Below, one piece after another: positions 61,238 to 64,000 of a stretch of 64,000 nt of DNA. The DNA comes from Acidimicrobiaceae bacterium (GTDB lineage Bacteria; Actinomycetota; Acidimicrobiia; Acidimicrobiales; Aldehydirespiratoraceae), in contig VXTM01000021.1 in the NCBI GenBank assembly GCA_009837445.1, positions 31,438-95,437 on the forward strand, written 5' to 3'. Each line of letters starts with the position of its first letter. Positions within the stretch are counted from its first letter, which is position 1. Under the pieces are notes generated by a model. That model ran no database searches and had not been told where the DNA came from. It saw only the letters and a list, made by a program, of their open reading frames with translations. The translations under genes and the position numbers were made by a program.

Positions 61238-61304
61238 CCCGCCGGACCGAGACCGCCAGCCAGCCGCGGAATCGTCGGCGCCATCATCGCCTGCTTAGCC
61301 CGAG

Positions 61305-61320
61305 CCCTGCTATCTCAGGG
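61305..61320. terminator. Hairpin between convergent GroES-like and GcvT-like genes
   Basis: CCCTG and CAGGG flank a 6-nt loop seven bases before the end of the minus-strand gene. It could serve either direction, but the stem is short. Confidence 0.35.
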
Positions 61321-61326
61321 TGAGCC

Positions 61327-62562
61327 TTATCGCTTGTTCCTGCGCTTCATATCGACGAATGGAAGCTCCGAGACCACCGCGCCGACCTCGTACGTCGAAC
61401 CGGCCAGGCTCCAGTCCACGAGCACGTTCGTCCCGGGCTCAGCAGAGTCGATGCCGATCCGGGCGAGCCCGATGAGCCCGCCGACCCTCGGGCTCCACGC
61501 GATGCTGTTCACGTACCCGATATGGCCGTCCCCGGACCGGACCGGCAGGAACGGGAACCTCCAACGCTGCGGAACACGCGGCGGCACGCCCCGCTCAAGC
61601 TGCTGGGCCGCGATGTCGCGCCCGTCGATGCGCAGCCCGACGAGGCGTCGGGCCGGTCCGCCGCTCTGCCGCTCGGCCAGCAGGGCATCCCTGCCGACGA
61701 AGTCTCCCTTCCCGAAGTCGACGAACCTCCCGATGTTCATCTCCTCGGGCGTCGCCTCCCACTGAACATGCTGCGGGGCTGTGGGATCACCGGAATGGGT
61801 GGAGTTGTCGGGACCGGCTCTCGTGTAATCGATGACAGGCAGGATGAGGCCGGCCTCGATGCGGCCGACGTCCTCGGCCATATCCCCGAGCGGCATCATT
61901 CCGAGCGGCTCTCCCGCGGCGTACAGGGCGTCCCACACGTCGAGGGCGTCCTCGGCCCGTATCCAGAACTCGAAGCCGCGCTCACCGGTGAAGCCTTGCC
62001 TCCAGACCCAGACGTCGGCCGAGGCGAGTCGGATCTCGGTGCCTCGGGAGAAACGCAGACCGGATAGATCCTGTCCTGCCGCCCTGGCCAGTATGTCGTC
62101 GGATGCCGGGCCCTGGATGTGGAGGATACCCCACTCCTCGGTGACGTTCTCGACGGTGACATCGAAGCCTTCGGCGTTCTGCGCATACCAGACATCCAGC
62201 GGGCTGGCGGTGTAGCAGAACTGCTGCTCGGACATGCGGAACAGCAGGCCGTCACTTATGAGCTTGCCCCGATCATCGCAGAATACGTTGTAATAGGCAT
62301 GCCGCAGCTCCATCTTCGAGATGTCGCGGATGACGAGCCTCTGGAGATACTCCGCGACGTCAGGACCCGAGAAGAAGTACATCTCGAGGGGCGACTTGTC
62401 CTCCAGGATCGCCGCTGCGCGCATCGCGGCCACCTCGCCCCCGTGATCCCAGAAGGTCTCCGGGCGAAGGTAGACCACTTCACCGGTCGACCACTCGCTC
62501 CAGGTGCCCGACTTGGCGAGCGCTGCGACTCGCGGCGTGAATGGCGTTCCGCTGATCCGCAT
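61327..62562 (-). CDS. GcvT-like aminomethyltransferase/demethylase family protein (2)
   Basis: A 411-residue paralogue of the protein at 45660. Shared landmarks are ILHIQGPASDDILARAAG, VWRQGFTGERGFEFWIRAED (folate-binding loop), EDVGRIEAGLILPVIDY, FVDFGKGDFVGRDALLAE and the identical ending type SELPFVDMKRRNKR versus VDLPFVEMKRRRIN. The shared tail supports a common origin. It probably demethylates a substrate onto tetrahydrofolate. GAGGAT seven bases before ATG 62562, with TTGACT 18 bp further, indicates a leaderless promoter divergent from the second BMP gene. Confidence 0.88.
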   Translation of the reverse strand: MRISGTPFTPRVAALAKSGTWSEWSTGEVVYLRPETFWDHGGEVAAMRAAAILEDKSPLEMYFFSGPDVAEYLQRLVIRDISKMELRHAYYNVFCDDRGKLISDGLLFRMSEQQFCYTASPLDVWYAQNAEGFDVTVENVTEEWGILHIQGPASDDILARAAGQDLSGLRFSRGTEIRLASADVWVWRQGFTGERGFEFWIRAEDALDVWDALYAAGEPLGMMPLGDMAEDVGRIEAGLILPVIDYTRAGPDNSTHSGDPTAPQHVQWEATPEEMNIGRFVDFGKGDFVGRDALLAERQSGGPARRLVGLRIDGRDIAAQQLERGVPPRVPQRWRFPFLPVRSGDGHIGYVNSIAWSPRVGGLIGLARIGIDSAEPGTNVLVDWSLAGSTYEVGAVVSELPFVDMKRRNKR

Positions 62563-62569
62563 GCGTCCA

Positions 62570-62599
62570 ATCCTCAGCGAAGACGGCCCTCAAAGTCAA
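62570..62599 (-). promoter_or_regulatory. Promoter of the second GcvT-like gene
   Basis: On the minus strand TTGACT (62599-62594) and GAGGAT (62575-62570) are 18 bp apart; the -10 ends seven bases before ATG 62562. Confidence 0.5.
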
Positions 62600-62640
62600 G
62601 TTCGCGCCGCTGGCGGGCACAGGCAACGGTGCCGCCCGCC

Positions 62641-62670
62641 TTGACATTTTCCGGGTCGGCGAGCCACAGT
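62641..62670 (+). promoter_or_regulatory. Promoter of the second BMP lipoprotein gene
   Basis: TTGACA (62641-62646) is a perfect -35; CACAGT (62665-62670, 18-bp spacer) or CAGTAT (62667-62672) is the probable -10. The leader would be about 80 nt with GAGGGGG before ATG 62758. The 195-bp divergent gap 62563-62757 therefore carries both promoters. Confidence 0.5.
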
Positions 62671-62757
62671 ATTTCTCTTGCCAATGTTCGGCCCTGTTCA
62701 CGCTTGCCGGCGTGATTTTCGGCGGCCGGGAAAGGTACCAACCATGAGGGGGCACCG

Positions 62758-63876
62758 ATGATACGACTAACGATCCGACTGCTGGCCGCGGTGCTGGCTT
62801 TCTCCACCGTCCTAGTGGCTTGCGGGGACGACGAGCCCGAACCGGCCGCAGCGCCGGAACCGGCCGAGGCGCCCGCGACCACGGCAGACCCAGAGCCGGC
62901 TCCGGCCGAGGAGGCCCCCGAACCGGCGGCCAGCGAGGATCCCACGTCGCTTCACATCGCGATCATCTTCGCGGCCCCGGCCGACGACACCTGGAGCACC
63001 TCGTTGCTGGGGGCGCTCAACCGGGTCGCTGCGGAGGCTCCCTACGGCCTCGACATCACCCATGAGCACTTCGAGAACATCTCCTACGCCGACGGCGAGA
63101 GGGTCCTTCGCCAGACCGCGGAGACCGGCGATTTCGACATGATCATCGCCCACAGCACCTTCTCCGACTCCATCTACGCCATCAGGGACGACTTCCCGGA
63201 CATCCTCTGGTCATTCACCGGGTCCGGCAACGAGGGCCGGGGCGGCAACGCCTACTGGCTGGACGTCCTGCCCCATGAGGCCGCCTACCTCGCCGGCATC
63301 GCCGCGGGCCACCTCTCCGAGACCGGCATGATCGGCTCGGTGGCCGCCTTCCCGTTCCCGAACGTGAACGGCCCGATCAACGGGTTCTTCGAGGGCGCAC
63401 GCTCGGTGAGGCCCGACATCGAGACCCGGGTCACCTACATCGAGAGCTGGTTCGATCCGGCCGCCGCCCAGGAGGCCGGCGCCGCCCTCATCGAGGAGGG
63501 CGCTGACAGCCTCTACGCGGCCTCGACCTTCGGCACCTTCCAGGCGGCTCTGGAGGCCGACCGGGTATTCACCATCGGTGACCTGGACGACCAGGAGGCG
63601 CTGGCCCCCGAGGTCGTGATCACCAGCGTGATGATCCTGTGGGATCCGGGGCTGCGGGTCCTGGTTGATGCGTGGTGGGCCCACGAGACCGCCGGCGAGC
63701 CCTATGACGCCCCGGCCGAGCGGATCCACTTCTACATGGCTGAGGGCGGCGCCGACATCGCTCCGTTGAACGAGGCCCTGGTGCCCGCCGACGTGATCGC
63801 CGAGGTCAACGCCGCTCGGGACCAGATCCTGAACGGGGACCTGGTCGTGGAGTTCAATCCGGGCGACATCACCTGA
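62758..63876 (+). CDS. BMP-family substrate-binding lipoprotein (2)
   Basis: A 372-residue lipoprotein paralogous to the one at 50553. The signal peptide ends in the lipobox VLVAC with Cys22, followed by a Pro/Glu/Ala linker of about 40 residues. The binding fold shares many blocks with the first copy: GERVLRQTAETGDFDMIIAHS, GGNAYWLDVLPHEAAYLAGI, AAFPFPNVNGPINGFFEGAR and VTYIESWFDP. It may feed the same membrane complex at 51978-55664 with a different ligand. A strong hairpin follows the stop, so no transporter subunits are co-transcribed before the window ends. Confidence 0.92.
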   Translation: MIRLTIRLLAAVLAFSTVLVACGDDEPEPAAAPEPAEAPATTADPEPAPAEEAPEPAASEDPTSLHIAIIFAAPADDTWSTSLLGALNRVAAEAPYGLDITHEHFENISYADGERVLRQTAETGDFDMIIAHSTFSDSIYAIRDDFPDILWSFTGSGNEGRGGNAYWLDVLPHEAAYLAGIAAGHLSETGMIGSVAAFPFPNVNGPINGFFEGARSVRPDIETRVTYIESWFDPAAAQEAGAALIEEGADSLYAASTFGTFQAALEADRVFTIGDLDDQEALAPEVVITSVMILWDPGLRVLVDAWWAHETAGEPYDAPAERIHFYMAEGGADIAPLNEALVPADVIAEVNAARDQILNGDLVVEFNPGDIT

Positions 63877-63887
63877 TCCACTCGCGA

Positions 63888-63917
63888 GCGTCCGGCCCCC
63901 GGAGCCCGGCCGGACGC
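63888..63917 (+). terminator. Strong hairpin after the second BMP gene
   Basis: GCGTCCGGCC (63888-63897) and GGCCGGACGC (63908-63917) form a perfect 10-bp stem around a 10-nt loop, 12 bases after the stop. It is the longest perfect stem I found. The following sequence has no T-run, so termination would rely on the stem itself. Confidence 0.6.
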
Positions 63918-63948
63918 CGCGAAAAGCAGATCGAGGGGGGCCGTCCAT

Positions 63949-64000
63949 GTGAGAGCGGACCCCGCCGGAGCAACGGCAGCTGCGGCGGGCCCACGACCGG
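63949..64000 (+). CDS. Possible start of a further gene, cut by the window end
   Basis: GTG 63949 opens a frame that stays open to the window end (17 codons, Ala-rich) and is preceded by GAGGGGGG about ten bases upstream. The visible residues give no family. The strong hairpin upstream is consistent with a new transcription unit. Too short to be sure. Confidence 0.3.
   Translation, partial: MRADPAGATAAAAGPRP

Noticed and set aside
44384..63876. Naming the region a caffeine or methylxanthine pathway
   Set aside because: The enzyme classes fit, but none of the substrate-defining residues can be read and methoxyaromatics or betaines fit as well.

Overview
This 64 kb window is GC-rich and densely coded, and it reads as a chromosomal segment of an actinobacterium. 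The evidence is the end of a division-cell-wall cluster (MurB end, FtsQ, FtsZ) followed by PgeF, YggS, SepF, YggT and DivIVA, together with a mycothiol synthase-like protein, a Bpa-type proteasome activator ending in a Tyr-Leu tail, menaquinone genes and an actinobacterial DUF222-HNH gene. Class Acidimicrobiia is my best guess, but no 16S or other taxonomic marker was available to test it.

Layout. 1-8161: cell division and envelope genes (murB end, ftsQ, ftsZ, pgeF, yggS, sepF, yggT, divIVA, a DksA-like gene, lspA, rluD). 8196-14370: Rrf2 regulator, an alkaline-phosphatase-fold enzyme, Bpa, and dnaE preceded by a repeat-bearing 299-bp gap. 14526-17554: a GNAT-like unknown, a nitroreductase and a DUF35 plus thiolase pair. 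17726-24831: a likely accessory patch with a 1700-residue exonuclease-RecQ-UvrD fusion, a VOC protein and a DUF222-HNH nuclease behind an AT-rich, dyad-filled leader. 24929-31689: YyaL, an orphan response regulator, MenA, a YbaK-type deacylase, MenG, a membrane protein, a MshD-like enzyme and Nth. 31742-36914: hisD-hisC-hisB-hisH-hisA-hisF. 37034-44358: a fused indolepyruvate ferredoxin oxidoreductase, and a SNF2 helicase with a small coupled partner.

44384-63876 is a catabolic region. It holds a cytochrome P450, two GcvT-like proteins, two Rieske oxygenases, an SDR, an alpha/beta hydrolase, an XRE-cupin regulator, a complete BMP-type ABC importer with two paralogous lipoprotein binding proteins, a three-subunit molybdenum hydroxylase and a small ferredoxin. 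The combination suggests uptake, hydroxylation and demethylation of a small N- or O-methylated, possibly heterocyclic, compound. The substrate is not determined by the sequence. A GroES-like gene inside it is probably a core gene.

Regulation. Many genes without a Shine-Dalgarno sequence carry a (T/C)A-N3-T hexamer ending 6-8 nt before the start codon, which is what leaderless transcription looks like. Catabolic genes instead show more classical -35/-10 pairs with longer leaders. No tRNA, rRNA, CRISPR array or insertion sequence was recognised.
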